From NCBI GenBank assembly GCA_040511595.1, contig JBEVGU010000038.1:1-64000 (forward strand): a DNA stretch of 64,000 nt, given 5' to 3'. This stretch comes from JAOUEA01 sp040511595. Lineage in GTDB: Bacteria; Actinomycetota; UBA4738; HRBIN12. Of this stretch, positions 33,593-42,056 are shown piece by piece; the first letter of the stretch is position 1, and every line of letters starts with the position of its first letter. The position numbers and the translations under genes were made by a program. The notes beneath the pieces are model-generated. The model saw nothing but the letters and a program-made list of their open reading frames with translations, did not search any database and had not been told where the DNA came from.

Positions 33593-34483
33593 GTGAACGA
33601 GCACGATCGGCTCGTCGATCGAGCCGCGCGCGAAGCACGCACGGTGTTGTTCGTCGGTGGCCTGGATGCCGGCAAGAGCACCCTCGCGCGCGCCACGGCG
33701 GCGTTCGCGCTTCGCCTCGGCCGCACCGTTGCCTACCTCGATGCCGACGTGGCCCAGAAGACCGTGGGACCGCCCGCCACGGTGGGGCTCAAACACATCC
33801 ACACGCCCGACGACCTCACGTTCGAACGCCTCTCGCAACCCGACGCACTCGGGTTCGTCGGGTCGACCGGTCCCCAAGGGCACGTGCTGCCGCTCGTGGG
33901 CGCCCTCGTCCGTCTGCGCGACAGGGGCCGAGCCGAGGGCGCCGACCTGATCGTGGTCGACACGAGCGCGATGGTGAGCGGCATCTGGGGCCAGCTCGTG
34001 AAGTACTACAAGGTCGACCTGCTCGAGCCCGACCTCGTCGTGGGACTGCAGCGGGGGGAGGAGCTCGAACCCGTGCTGGGGGTGATCCAGCGCTTCTTCG
34101 GGGTCGAGCTCGCGACCCTGCCCGTGCATCCGAAGGTCGTGACCACCGGTGTCGACCACCGGTCCGAGCAGCGTGAGCGGGCCATGGCCGGCTACTTCGC
34201 AGGTGAGCTGCAACGCTTTCGAGTGAAACCCACCGTGTTCATGCCGACCCTGCCGCCCCTGTTCGATCTGCGTGAGCTCGACCGGTTGCTGGTCGGTCTG
34301 TCCGACGGCGCCGGCGGGTTCACGGGTCTCGGCTACCTCGAGTACGTGCCCGAGGATCAAGGACTGCGGTTGATCTCGCCCGTGGCAGAGCCGCCGAAAG
34401 CGCTTAGACTGGGGTCCGTTCGTCTGGGGGAGACCTTCCGCGTCAAGCGTGTCGACCTCCGGAACCTCTTCGGAACCGAGTGA
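33593..34483 (+). CDS. Clp1/Grc3-like P-loop polynucleotide kinase family protein
   Basis: A 296-residue P-loop protein starting at GTG 33593. Walker A is VGGLDAGKST near residue 22, followed by DADVAQKTVGPPATVGL, which strongly resembles the Clp1/Grc3 5'-hydroxyl polynucleotide kinases of eukaryotes and archaea. The C-terminal half is a beta-rich domain of about 90 residues. Bacterial homologues are poorly studied; a role in RNA or ribosome maturation is suggested by its neighbours (HTH protein, bS22-like peptide). Confidence 0.75.
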   Translation: MNEHDRLVDRAAREARTVLFVGGLDAGKSTLARATAAFALRLGRTVAYLDADVAQKTVGPPATVGLKHIHTPDDLTFERLSQPDALGFVGSTGPQGHVLPLVGALVRLRDRGRAEGADLIVVDTSAMVSGIWGQLVKYYKVDLLEPDLVVGLQRGEELEPVLGVIQRFFGVELATLPVHPKVVTTGVDHRSEQRERAMAGYFAGELQRFRVKPTVFMPTLPPLFDLRELDRLLVGLSDGAGGFTGLGYLEYVPEDQGLRLISPVAEPPKALRLGSVRLGETFRVKRVDLRNLFGTE

Positions 34484-34495
34484 AAGGCCTACCGC

Positions 34496-34597
34496 TTGCC
34501 GTCGCTGATCAAGAAGCGCCGCAAGAAGATGCGGAAGAAGAAGCACAAGAAGCTCCTGAAGCGCACGCGGCACCAGCGCATGAAGCTGGGTAAGTAA
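34496..34597 (+). CDS. bS22-like / AURKAIP1-domain tiny ribosomal protein
   Basis: A 33-residue, extremely Lys/Arg-rich peptide from TTG 34496, only 12 nt after the Clp1-like stop. The order KKRRKKMRKKKHKKLLKR then TRHQRMK is the AURKAIP1/COX24 motif, known in Actinobacteria as the extra small-subunit protein bS22. It would bind rRNA. Too short for ordinary gene finders but clear in sequence. Confidence 0.85.
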   Translation: MPSLIKKRRKKMRKKKHKKLLKRTRHQRMKLGK

Positions 34598-34609
34598 GCG
34601 CGACCGGCT

Positions 34610-35392
34610 GTGCACGCGCCCCGATCCCGGCTCGTCCGGCTCGCGGCCGCGATGTCGGTCGCGACCATCGTCCTCGTGGCCTGTGACGACGCGGATCCGT
34701 CCGCGCCGCCGGCCGGGTCCGAGGCCGTCTCCTTCACCACCGCCGACGGGGTCGAGATCGACGGACGGCTCTTCGGCGATCCGGGCTCTTCGGCCGGCGT
34801 GGTGCTCGCCCACATGCAACCCGCCGATCAGACGTCGTGGTACGGCTTCGCGGAGACTTTGGCCGACGAGGGCTACCGGGCGCTCACCTTCAACTTCCGC
34901 GGCTATTGCCCCGGCGGCGAAGCCGGGTGCTCCGGCGGCGAGACCGACCAGGCCCAGCTGTGGCAGGACGTGGAGGCGGCCGCTGGGTTCCTCCGCTCGA
35001 AGGGGGTGCCCAGGATCGGAGTGATCGGCGCCAGCATGGGCGGGACGGCCGCCCTGGTGGCGGCCTCTCAGCCGGGGTCTCGCATCGGCTCCGCCGCCAC
35101 GCTCTCGGCGCCGATGTCGATCGGGGCGCTCACGGTGACGCCGGAGCAACTCTCGTCGACGGGCGCCGCCAAGCTCTTCGTCGCCGGCAACGGCGACGCC
35201 GTCGCGGCCGAGGCCGCGCAGCAGCTCTACGACCTGAGCATCCCGCCGAAGCGCGTGGAGATCTTCCCGTCGGAGGACCACGGCACCGACCTGCTCGAGG
35301 GCAACCAGGGCCCGAACGTGCGGCAACTGCTGCTGCGCTGGCTCGCGCAGTTCCTGCCCGAGGCCCCCGCCGGCGACGAGAGCTCGTCGTGA
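34610..35392 (+). CDS. Lipoprotein alpha/beta hydrolase
   Basis: A 260-residue exported protein. Residues 1-25 are a signal peptide ending in the lipobox LVAC, so it is anchored to the outer face of the membrane. The rest is an alpha/beta hydrolase: nucleophile elbow GASMGG near residue 144 and the late Asp/His (SEDHGTD). Start is GTG 34610, 12 nt after the bS22-like peptide. Its stop overlaps the next gene (GTGA). Substrate unknown. Confidence 0.8.
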   Translation: MHAPRSRLVRLAAAMSVATIVLVACDDADPSAPPAGSEAVSFTTADGVEIDGRLFGDPGSSAGVVLAHMQPADQTSWYGFAETLADEGYRALTFNFRGYCPGGEAGCSGGETDQAQLWQDVEAAAGFLRSKGVPRIGVIGASMGGTAALVAASQPGSRIGSAATLSAPMSIGALTVTPEQLSSTGAAKLFVAGNGDAVAAEAAQQLYDLSIPPKRVEIFPSEDHGTDLLEGNQGPNVRQLLLRWLAQFLPEAPAGDESSS

Positions 35393-36174
35393 CGCGGCCG
35401 ATCGTCTTCTGCACGGACTACGGGCTCGCCGACGTGTTCGTGGGAGTCTGCCACGGGGTCATGGCCGCGATCGCGCCGGACTCCCGAGTGATCGACCTCA
35501 CCCACTCCGTGCCGCGACAGGACGTGGTGCGCGGCGCCGTCGCGATCGGACGCGCCACCCCCTTCATGCCCGCGGACGCCGTCTACGTGGCCGTCGTCGA
35601 CCCCGGCGTGGGCTCGGAGCGCCACCCGATCGCCCTCCGCGCGGCGACGGGAGCCCTGCTCGTCGGACCAGACAACGGCGTGCTCTCGCTCGCGTGGGCG
35701 TCGCTCGGCGGGATCGAGGCGGCCGTCACGATCGAGGATCATCGGGTGATGCTGCATCCCGTGTCGACGACGTTCCATGGACGCGATGTCTTCGCCCCGA
35801 CAGGAGCCCATCTCGCCGGCGGGTTCCCGCTCGAGGAGGTGGGGCCGTCGATCGAGCCCGATGCGCTGTCGATGGTCGACATGCCCGCACCGATGGTCAC
35901 GCCCGGCGCGGTCGGGACTCGGGTGGTCGACGTCGACGCGTTCGGCAACGTGCAGCTGAGCGCCCGCCCGGTCGATCTCGACGCCGCGGACCTCGGCAAT
36001 CCACTCGGCATAGCAGGGCGACAGGTACCGCTCGTCTCGACCTTCGCCGACGTACCCGAAGGCGTGCTCGCCGCGATCATCGACTCCCAGGGCTCCATCG
36101 CCCTCATCGTGAACCGGGGGAGCGCAGCCCAGATGCTGAATCTCCGCGTGGGCAGCAGCGTGGTCCTGGAGTGA
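35389..36174 (+). CDS. SAM hydroxide adenosyltransferase (DUF62 family)
   Basis: A 261-residue enzyme that hydrolyses S-adenosylmethionine to adenosine and methionine in this family. FCTDYGLADVFVG at the start, VVDPGVGSERHPIA near residue 68, DNGVLS and FHGRDVFAP carry the conserved Asp, Asn, His and Arg-Asp active-site residues. The C-terminal domain is beta-rich as expected. GTG 35389 overlaps the hydrolase stop, so the two are translationally coupled. Confidence 0.88.
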   Translation: MTRPIVFCTDYGLADVFVGVCHGVMAAIAPDSRVIDLTHSVPRQDVVRGAVAIGRATPFMPADAVYVAVVDPGVGSERHPIALRAATGALLVGPDNGVLSLAWASLGGIEAAVTIEDHRVMLHPVSTTFHGRDVFAPTGAHLAGGFPLEEVGPSIEPDALSMVDMPAPMVTPGAVGTRVVDVDAFGNVQLSARPVDLDAADLGNPLGIAGRQVPLVSTFADVPEGVLAAIIDSQGSIALIVNRGSAAQMLNLRVGSSVVLE

Positions 36175-36181
36175 GGTGATC

Positions 36182-36343
36182 TCAGGCCGAGGCCGATGCC
36201 GAGGCGCTCGGCAGCTGGCCGGGGCTCGCCGGCCCGGGCAAGGGTTGGTCCGCGTCGCCGCTCGCGATCACGAACTGGGCGACCGCCGCCGCGACGATCA
36301 GCACGAACAGGACGACGATCATGAGGAAGGTCGGCCTGCGCAT
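36182..36343 (-). CDS. 53-residue single-pass membrane protein
   Basis: A small protein from ATG 36343. Residues 5-27 form one hydrophobic helix (FLMIVVLFVLIVAAAVAQFV), followed by a Pro/Ser/Ala-rich tail outside the membrane. A TAGCCT box (36353-36358, minus strand) lies 9 nt upstream, supporting leaderless translation. Function unknown. Confidence 0.6.
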   Translation of the reverse strand: MRRPTFLMIVVLFVLIVAAAVAQFVIASGDADQPLPGPASPGQLPSASASASA

Positions 36344-36377
36344 CTCGGGCCGAGGCTAGCAGGCGCCCAAGGGGCCT

Positions 36378-37181
36378 TTACGGAGCGTCGTGCACGCCCG
36401 AACCGAGGGCCCCTTCGGCGCGCTCGCGCATCTGTACCATCACGGCTCGAAGACGCGCCGGGTCGGTGAGGTACGTGCGCAGGTCGACCTCGAGCGAGAC
36501 CGCTCCTCGGTAGCCGTCGGCCGCGAGTACGTCACAGAACGCGTCGAGGTCGAGCACTCCCTGCCCAGGCGGCAGGTGGGAGTCCCAGCCCTTCCCCGCG
36601 TTGTCGGATAGGTGCACGTGCCGGAGCCGGTCGCCGAACCGGCGGCGGACCTCGATCGGGTCGTGCCCGGCGACCGCGGCGTGACTCGTGTCGAGCACGA
36701 GGTGCGGCAACCCTTCGAGCTCCTCGAGATCCTGGTTCGCGTGGAGCGTGACGCTCCGTCGCCCCATGCGCAGGGGGAACATGTTCTCGATGGCGACCGT
36801 GACGCCGGTGCGCTGTTCCAGGACCGGAAGCTCCTCGACGAGCCATCGCCGGTACGCCGATTGCCACCGGAACGGCGGGTGCATCACGACCGTCGGCACC
36901 TCGGCCTGCTCGGCGACCTGGATCGCCCGGTCGATCTTGCCGATCGGATCCGTGCCCCAGACCTTCCTGGTCACGAGGAGGGCCGGCGCGTGGATCGCGC
37001 CGATCGTGAGGCCGTGCTCCTTCGCCAGCGCCCGCATGCGGTCGGGGTCCTGGCTTGCGGGGTCCTTCGTGACCATCACCTCGACGCCGGTGTATCCGGT
37101 CTCGGCCACGATGCGGAACGTGTTCGAGAGCGGCCGGGCGAAGAACGCGGCGGAGGAGAAGAGCAGGTGGGGAATGGTCAC
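36378..37181 (-). CDS. Sugar phosphate isomerase/epimerase-like TIM barrel
   Basis: A 267-residue member of the AP endonuclease 2/xylose isomerase-like TIM barrel family. Metal-binding residues are seen in VVMHPP, IENMFP, LDTSHAA and HVHLSDN (the H-x-x-D pair). These enzymes epimerise or isomerise sugars. Start GTG 37181 is chosen because a TACGAT box (37189-37194, minus strand) ends 7 nt upstream; ATG 37190 overlaps that box. Substrate unknown. Confidence 0.78.
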   Translation of the reverse strand: MTIPHLLFSSAAFFARPLSNTFRIVAETGYTGVEVMVTKDPASQDPDRMRALAKEHGLTIGAIHAPALLVTRKVWGTDPIGKIDRAIQVAEQAEVPTVVMHPPFRWQSAYRRWLVEELPVLEQRTGVTVAIENMFPLRMGRRSVTLHANQDLEELEGLPHLVLDTSHAAVAGHDPIEVRRRFGDRLRHVHLSDNAGKGWDSHLPPGQGVLDLDAFCDVLAADGYRGAVSLEVDLRTYLTDPARLRAVMVQMRERAEGALGSGVHDAP

Positions 37182-37246
37182 GACCTCCATCGTAGGCAAC
37201 GGGGAGCCCCGGCGTCGCCCCGAGGTGGCCCCCGTATGCTGGGCCC

Positions 37247-37954
37247 ATGTGGGTGTTCCCGCTGGTCGCCGCCGTGGTCGCCGTGGTCTTCGCCGGCCTC
37301 GTCACGAGGCAGTACCTCGCCCGCCGCCGCCCGTACCAACTCGCCTGGGCGCTCTCGCTCGTGATGTACGCGGTGGCTTCGGCCGCCGTCGTGCTCGGAG
37401 CCTCGGGGGGCTGGACCCCCGGAGAGTTCAAGCTCTACTGGGCCCTCGGGGCGGTGTTGAACGTGCCGTTCCTCGCCGGAGGCGAGCTGATGCTGCTGGT
37501 CCGCAACCGCGTGTTCCAGGCCGGCGTGTGGGTCGTGCTCGTGTTCGTGACCGCCTACACCGTGTCGGTCCTGAGGGGCGCGTCGCTCGATGCGGCGGCG
37601 CTCACTACGGACCTGCCGTCGGGCAAACTCGTGTTCGGCGACGGTTCGGCGGCGCACCGGCTGCCGCAGCTGATCTCGATCCCCTCGTACCTCGTGCTGC
37701 TCGGGGGCGCCCTGTGGTCGGCCTGGCGCCTGCGGGGGCGCCGCGAGCTCCGCGACCGGTTCGTCGGCACCCTGTTGATCGTCCTCGGCGCGAGCGTCAT
37801 CGCGGGGTTCGGTTCCGCGTTCGCGGCGCTGGGGTACCTGGCGTCGTTCTCGGTGGCGCTGGCGGTGGGCATCGTGGTGATGTTCCTGGGGTTCCTGCGC
37901 GCAAGCCGGCCGGCTATCGCGCCGGCCGAGAGGGCGTCGGAGCCTGTCTTCTGA
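37247..37954 (+). CDS. Seven-helix membrane protein, family unknown
   Basis: A 235-residue integral membrane protein with about seven hydrophobic segments (residues 3-20, 30-52, 62-84, 90-110, 143-161, 172-192 and 196-216). No catalytic motif is apparent. A TATGCT box (37235-37240) lies 6 nt before ATG 37247 (leaderless). It is convergent with the anti-sigma gene. Confidence 0.72.
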   Translation: MWVFPLVAAVVAVVFAGLVTRQYLARRRPYQLAWALSLVMYAVASAAVVLGASGGWTPGEFKLYWALGAVLNVPFLAGGELMLLVRNRVFQAGVWVVLVFVTAYTVSVLRGASLDAAALTTDLPSGKLVFGDGSAAHRLPQLISIPSYLVLLGGALWSAWRLRGRRELRDRFVGTLLIVLGASVIAGFGSAFAALGYLASFSVALAVGIVVMFLGFLRASRPAIAPAERASEPVF

Positions 37955-37961
37955 TGCCGGA

Positions 37962-38729
37962 TCAGGCGGCGGCGGAGGTGCCCGACTCCGAGGCGCGCCA
38001 CTGCACGTCGGTCGGGGCGTCGGCGGGAGCGTCGGCCGGCTCGATCGAGATCCACAGGTCGTCGTAGCTGCTGGGGTCGAACGGCACCACCAGGAACACG
38101 CGGCCGGCATCGGGCAGGAAGTCGACCACGAAGGTCGGCGTGCCGCCCGACACGAGCCACACCCGATAGACCAGCCCCGCGGGCGGGGAGGGCACGCCCT
38201 CGCCCATGACGTAGAACTCCTCTTCGCCGGGGGCCGAGACCTCGTTCACCGGACCGACGGGCACGAGGCGGGCGTCGGGGCGCTGTGCGATCAGGGCTGC
38301 GTTCGCGAGCGCGTCGGCCCGTCCGTCGGCGTTGTTGGCCCGGATGTTCTGGCTGACCGTGAGGCCGGCGAGGCCCACCACCACGGCGACCCCGGCGGCC
38401 ACGGCGAACATCTGCATCGGCCTGCGGCGGGGTGCCGGCGGCTCGAGCTCGTGGTGCAGGCGGGGCAGCAGCGTCTCGGGCGGCGCGATCGGCTCGGCCG
38501 CGAACGCGAGGTCGGCCGAGATCTGCTGGAAGGTCGCGAGCGAGTCACGACAGGCGCCGCATCCGGGCACGTGCTCGGAGAGCAGCCGGTCGGCCTCGGC
38601 GGCGTCGTCGCCGGAGAGGCTGCGCAGCACGTAGCCGGCCAGCAGCTCCTCGATATGCTCGTGGTCCTCGATCACTCGGTCCTCCGGGTCCTGGGGCGAT
38701 CCATGGGGCGGTTCATGGGGCGGTTTCAT
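37962..38729 (-). CDS. Anti-sigma factor with zinc finger and RskA-like C-terminus
   Basis: A 255-residue membrane protein that controls the sigma factor next to it. An N-terminal ZAS domain has the H-x3-C-x2-C centre (HVPGCGAC near residue 57). One membrane helix (about residues 107-125) separates it from a periplasmic RskA-like beta domain. ATG 38729 overlaps the sigma gene stop (ATGA), the usual pairing. Such anti-sigmas are cut by regulated proteolysis in response to envelope stress. Confidence 0.88.
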   Translation of the reverse strand: MKPPHEPPHGSPQDPEDRVIEDHEHIEELLAGYVLRSLSGDDAAEADRLLSEHVPGCGACRDSLATFQQISADLAFAAEPIAPPETLLPRLHHELEPPAPRRRPMQMFAVAAGVAVVVGLAGLTVSQNIRANNADGRADALANAALIAQRPDARLVPVGPVNEVSAPGEEEFYVMGEGVPSPPAGLVYRVWLVSGGTPTFVVDFLPDAGRVFLVVPFDPSSYDDLWISIEPADAPADAPTDVQWRASESGTSAAA

Positions 38730-39289
38730 GGGCGGTCGAGCACCCCTCTGAGCTTGCGCATCGCCGCCAAGGTGCGGGTCTTGACGGTGCCGAGGGGGAT
38801 CTGTAGTCGTTCGGCGATCTGCACCTGCGTCGATCCGTCGAAATACGCCATCTCGAGCACCTGTCGTTGTTCCGGGGGGAGCGTCTCGAGCGCCGCACGG
38901 ACCTCGAGCCGCCGATCGGCCACGTCGGCCGCGTCGGCTACGCCCTCCGCTGGGTCTTCGACGGCCAGCGGCTCGAGGTTCGCCGCTCGTTGCTGGCGGG
39001 CCCGGATGCGTTCTTCGCGTCGCACGGTGTCGACCGCCCGATGGTGCACGAGCGAGAGGAAGAACGTGCGGAAGGCGCCCCGTGCCGGGTCGAACGCCTC
39101 GGGCGCCCGCCAGAGCGCCATGAACGCGTCGTGCACGACGTCCTGCGCGAGCAGCTGCTGCCCGGTGATGCGATATGCGAGCCCGTACGATGACGCGGAG
39201 TACCGACGGTACAGCTCGTCGAAGGCCAAGCGATCCCCGTCGATGAGGCGGCGGTGCAGCTCCAGATCGTCGCGATCGCCCTCGCGCAT
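38726..39289 (-). CDS. ECF-type RNA polymerase sigma factor
   Basis: A 187-residue extracytoplasmic-function sigma factor. Region 2 runs about residues 20-90 (FDELYRRYSASSYGLAYRI, then DAFMALWR) and region 4 about residues 135-185 (LPPEQRQVLEMAYFDG, QIAERLQIPLGTVKTR). SigK-type ECF factors have this architecture with a RskA partner, as here. Its own promoter was not resolved; a GGATAC stretch precedes ATG 39289. Confidence 0.9.
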   Translation of the reverse strand: MREGDRDDLELHRRLIDGDRLAFDELYRRYSASSYGLAYRITGQQLLAQDVVHDAFMALWRAPEAFDPARGAFRTFFLSLVHHRAVDTVRREERIRARQQRAANLEPLAVEDPAEGVADAADVADRRLEVRAALETLPPEQRQVLEMAYFDGSTQVQIAERLQIPLGTVKTRTLAAMRKLRGVLDRP

Positions 39290-39364
39290 GGGGCGTATCC
39301 TCCCAGACGTCCCCGGCCAGACCTCTCCGGCGGAACCCCGCGGCCCCCGGTACGCTCTGCGCCG

Positions 39365-39607
39365 ATGACGCTCCCGAAGGTCGTGCTGTACTCCCGCCCG
39401 GGCTGTCACCTCTGCGACGAGGCCCGCGAGGTGGTCCTCGCCGAGCGGTGCACGACGCCATTCGAGCTCGAGGAGATCGACATCGAGACCGATGACGCGC
39501 TGCTGCTCGACTACGGCATGAGGATCCCCGTGGTCACGATCGGTGGTGACGAGGCGTTCGAGTACACCGTCGATGCCCGGGCCTTCGCGGAACTCGTTCG
39601 AGGCTGA
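39365..39607 (+). CDS. Glutaredoxin-like protein
   Basis: An 80-residue thioredoxin-fold protein. The CxxC centre is C14-H-L-C17 (RPGCHLCDEA), followed by the cis-Pro (RIPVV) and a GG turn. It resembles the DUF836/glutaredoxin 2-like family of thiol-disulfide proteins. A TACGCT box (39351-39356) lies 8 nt from ATG 39365 (leaderless). rex follows downstream after 80 bp, fitting a redox-sensing context. Confidence 0.85.
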   Translation: MTLPKVVLYSRPGCHLCDEAREVVLAERCTTPFELEEIDIETDDALLLDYGMRIPVVTIGGDEAFEYTVDARAFAELVRG

Positions 39608-39661
39608 CAGGGAAGGCCGTGGCTCCCCGCTTGTGACCTTGTGAACGGTGCGAGGCCGAGC

Positions 39662-39667
39662 TAGGCT
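39662..39667 (+). promoter_or_regulatory. -10 box upstream of rex
   Basis: TAGGCT lies 6 nt before the ATG of an 8-codon ORF (39674). Two TTGTGA repeats (39631-39636 and 39639-39644) upstream resemble Rex half-sites and overlap the probable -35 region. Confidence 0.5.
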
Positions 39668-39673
39668 GAAGCC

Positions 39674-39700
39674 ATGCAGCGGAGCGCATGCCGATGGTGA
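39674..39700 (+). CDS. Eight-codon leaderless upstream ORF before rex
   Basis: ATG 39674 follows the TAGGCT box by 6 nt, the usual leaderless spacing here, but opens a frame of only eight residues (MQRSACRW) ending at TGA 39700. The frame overlaps the rex start codons (39688 and 39694) out of frame. If transcribed from this box, ribosomes would first load on the micro-ORF. It may tune Rex synthesis. Confidence 0.4.
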   Translation: MQRSACRW

Positions 39701-40380
39701 GGGATCGGTCGATCCCGGAGGCCACGGTGGGCCGACTCCCCCTCTACCTGCGAGCGCTGGTCGACCTGGCCGAGGCCGGCGCAGGCACGGTCTCGAGCGA
39801 CGAGCTGGCCGAGGCGGCCGGCGTGAACTCCGCGAAGGTTCGCAAAGACCTGTCGCACCTCGGCTCGTACGGCACGAGAGGCGTCGGCTACGACGTCGCA
39901 TACCTGATCCATCAGATCCGGCGGGAGCTCGGTCTCACGCAGCACTGGGCGATCGTCATCGTCGGCATCGGCAACCTCGGCCATGCCCTCGCGAACTACG
40001 GTGGGTTCGCCGAGCGAGGGTTCCGGATCGCGGCGCTCGTGGACGTCGACGACGCTCGCGTGGGCGAGCAGGTGGGCGAACTGCGGATCGAGCATGTCGA
40101 CTCGCTGTCACGCCTGGTCGAGGAGCTCGACATCGCGATCGGCGTCATCGCGACCCCCGCGACGGCGGCCCAAGAGGTGGCCGACGGTCTCACGGAGGCC
40201 GGTGTGCGATCGATCCTGAACTTCGCGCCCGCGATGATCGCCGTGCCTCCCGGGGTGTCGGTCCGCAAGGTCGATCTCGCGATCGAGCTCCAGATCCTCG
40301 CGTTCTACGAGCAGCGAAAGGCCACCCTCGCCGACGTGAAGCGGCGAGGCCGCGCCGTGGCAGACGTCACCCGCGCATGA
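39688..40380 (+). CDS. rex: Redox-sensing transcriptional repressor Rex
   Basis: A 230-residue repressor. The N-terminal winged helix (residues about 10-80) has ATVGRLPLYLRAL and VNSAKVRKDLSHLGSYGTRGVGY. The C-terminal Rossmann domain holds VGIGNLGHAL near residue 92 for NAD(H) and the domain-swap helix at the end. Rex releases DNA when NADH is high and represses respiratory genes. Rex-type palindromes lie at 45338-45355 and 59132-59149. Start ATG 39688 or 39694. Confidence 0.95.
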   Translation: MPMVRDRSIPEATVGRLPLYLRALVDLAEAGAGTVSSDELAEAAGVNSAKVRKDLSHLGSYGTRGVGYDVAYLIHQIRRELGLTQHWAIVIVGIGNLGHALANYGGFAERGFRIAALVDVDDARVGEQVGELRIEHVDSLSRLVEELDIAIGVIATPATAAQEVADGLTEAGVRSILNFAPAMIAVPPGVSVRKVDLAIELQILAFYEQRKATLADVKRRGRAVADVTRA

Positions 40381-40401
40381 AGCGAGCATGGCGTCGCGCC
40401 G

Positions 40402-40515
40402 CTACTTCGAGATCGTGACCCAGAGGGCGATGAAGACGACGATGATCATGATGCCCATCAGGATGAACTGCACGCTTCCCTGTTCGAGCAGCGGGACCTC
40501 GATGTTGGCGATCAT
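40402..40515 (-). CDS. 37-residue single-pass membrane peptide at end of bc-complex operon
   Basis: A peptide starting at ATG 40515 with an AAGGA ribosome site. A short N-terminus precedes one hydrophobic helix (FILMGIMIIVVFIALWVTI). It is the last gene of the bc-complex run, 27 nt after the stop of the 40543 gene, and may be a small structural subunit as in other respiratory complexes. No homologue recognised. Confidence 0.6.
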   Translation of the reverse strand: MIANIEVPLLEQGSVQFILMGIMIIVVFIALWVTISK

Positions 40516-40542
40516 GTGTTCGTCCTTCCCTGATGAGGTTGC

Positions 40543-41292
40543 CTAGGCCGGCCCGTACCAGGCGGGCGCGCCGCCACCGGTGAGGAACTCCTTGCGCTTC
40601 TTCTCGGCGCGATCGAGCAACGGCAGGAAGATCAGGAACGCCACGATCGAGCCGCCCAGGAACATGTAGGAGTAGCGAGGCACGCTGCCGGAGTCGAAGT
40701 AGAGCGAGACCGTCCACAGGGGACCGCCGCCGGTGAAGTGCGACTGCACGACGGCGAGCTTCGTGCCGTCGTCCTCGTTCGCGAACCTGATCGAGTCGAT
40801 CGCGAACTGGGTGCCCTGGATCGCGGTGGGGTCGGTCTCTGCGACCCCGAGCTCCTCGTTCGTCTTCTCCGCGAGGAACGTCGTCACGGCGCCGCTGGCG
40901 CTCTGCACGTCGGCCGACTGCTCGGTGTTGGCCGGGTCGGGCACGGCCCATGGGTCACCCGGCCAGCTCGAGTACGTCTCGAAGCGGTTCGACGTCTCGT
41001 CGACCGCGGCCTCGACCGCGACCCATGCCGGCTCCGACCCGCGTGGCCCGAGGTTCGTGGGGGTCTCGATACCCTGGGACCAGAAGCCGAAGAGCCAGAG
41101 CGCGGAGAGCATGACCATCCAGCCCGAGAACGACACCGCGAGCACGAGGAAGCCGAGCCAGCGCCCGACGATCGCGATCAGCAGCACGTACACGCTGAAG
41201 ATGAACAGCGTGAAGCCCATGATCGTGACGCCGGCACCCTTCCACAGGGTGCCGCACTCGACCGCGAACCCGAGGCAGCTGTGCTGCTCCAT
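40543..41292 (-). CDS. Membrane protein in bc-complex operon, family unknown
   Basis: A 249-residue protein with membrane helices at about residues 25-45, 47-70 and 210-230, and a long hydrophilic middle domain of about 125 residues. Two Cys lie near the N-terminus (C6 and C13). ATG 41292 directly abuts the cytochrome c stop. The C-terminus is rich in Gly and aromatic residues. No family was recognised, but the operon position makes it a likely accessory subunit of the quinol oxidoreductase. Confidence 0.65.
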   Translation of the reverse strand: MEQHSCLGFAVECGTLWKGAGVTIMGFTLFIFSVYVLLIAIVGRWLGFLVLAVSFSGWMVMLSALWLFGFWSQGIETPTNLGPRGSEPAWVAVEAAVDETSNRFETYSSWPGDPWAVPDPANTEQSADVQSASGAVTTFLAEKTNEELGVAETDPTAIQGTQFAIDSIRFANEDDGTKLAVVQSHFTGGGPLWTVSLYFDSGSVPRYSYMFLGGSIVAFLIFLPLLDRAEKKRKEFLTGGGAPAWYGPA

Positions 41293-42027
41293 CTACGGGT
41301 CCCTCGGGTTCAGGTCGGTCTCGGCGAGCGCCCGGGCCGAGGCCTCGGGGTTCAAGCACACGTTGTCTTCGAACGGCACGTTCTCGGAGCTCATCTTGAC
41401 CAGGAAGACGACGAGGTCGTTGATCTGCTGGTCGTTGAGGGCGCCCTGGAACCTGATGCTCCACGACGGCATCACCGGCCGTTCCGGCGGGCGGCCTTCC
41501 TCGATGACCTGATAGATGTCGTCCTGGGAGAGGATCGCCGGGTGTGGCGGATCCCCGAAGGGGCCGGCGCAGATGTTGGTGAGGTTCGGGGGGTGTGCGA
41601 TCGTGTCGCCCGCCTGGATCACGCCGCCGCGGAGCTCGGGTCCGTGGCATCGCACGCACCCGACGCCGAGCTGGTTCTCCTCGGAGAAGTTCTGGACCGC
41701 GAGCTCGCCGCGGTCGAAGGCGAGCACCTCGAGATCCTCCTCCTGCTTCAGGTTCGTCGAGGGCTCGGTGAGCCAGCTGTACGGCACGAAGACCACGAAG
41801 AAGGCGACCAGCACCACGCCCCAGCCCTGCAGCTTCTGCAGCAGCGGGGTCTCGAGCGCTGCGTCGGCCGGGCCTGGGCGCATGCCGCGCGGGATGTCGA
41901 CCGGCCGCTCCTTCTGGCGGCTGCGGAAGTAGAGCGCGGCCGCGGCCGCGGCCACGAAGATCGCGCCCAGCACGAGCAGCACGACGCCCGCTGTCGTCGT
42001 GGCGGCGAGCACGTTCGGCGCGAGCAT
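41293..42027 (-). CDS. Membrane-anchored monoheme cytochrome c
   Basis: A 244-residue protein. Two N-terminal membrane helices (about residues 12-32 and 68-85) anchor a heme c domain with C124-V-R-C127-H128. The likely Met axial ligand is in the PVMPSWS segment. It would take electrons from the Rieske protein and pass them to the caa3 oxidase. Start ATG 42027. In canonical b6f complexes cytochrome f or c1 does this; this gene is not homologous to either in visible motifs. Confidence 0.85.
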   Translation of the reverse strand: MLAPNVLAATTTAGVVLLVLGAIFVAAAAAALYFRSRQKERPVDIPRGMRPGPADAALETPLLQKLQGWGVVLVAFFVVFVPYSWLTEPSTNLKQEEDLEVLAFDRGELAVQNFSEENQLGVGCVRCHGPELRGGVIQAGDTIAHPPNLTNICAGPFGDPPHPAILSQDDIYQVIEEGRPPERPVMPSWSIRFQGALNDQQINDLVVFLVKMSSENVPFEDNVCLNPEASARALAETDLNPRDP

Positions 42028-42056
42028 CTCCGTCGTTCGTTCCTCCCCTCGAAGCC

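Noticed and set aside
39639..39656. Full Rex palindrome upstream of rex
   Set aside because: Only the left half TTGTGAA matches; the right half does not, so it is treated as half-sites rather than an operator.
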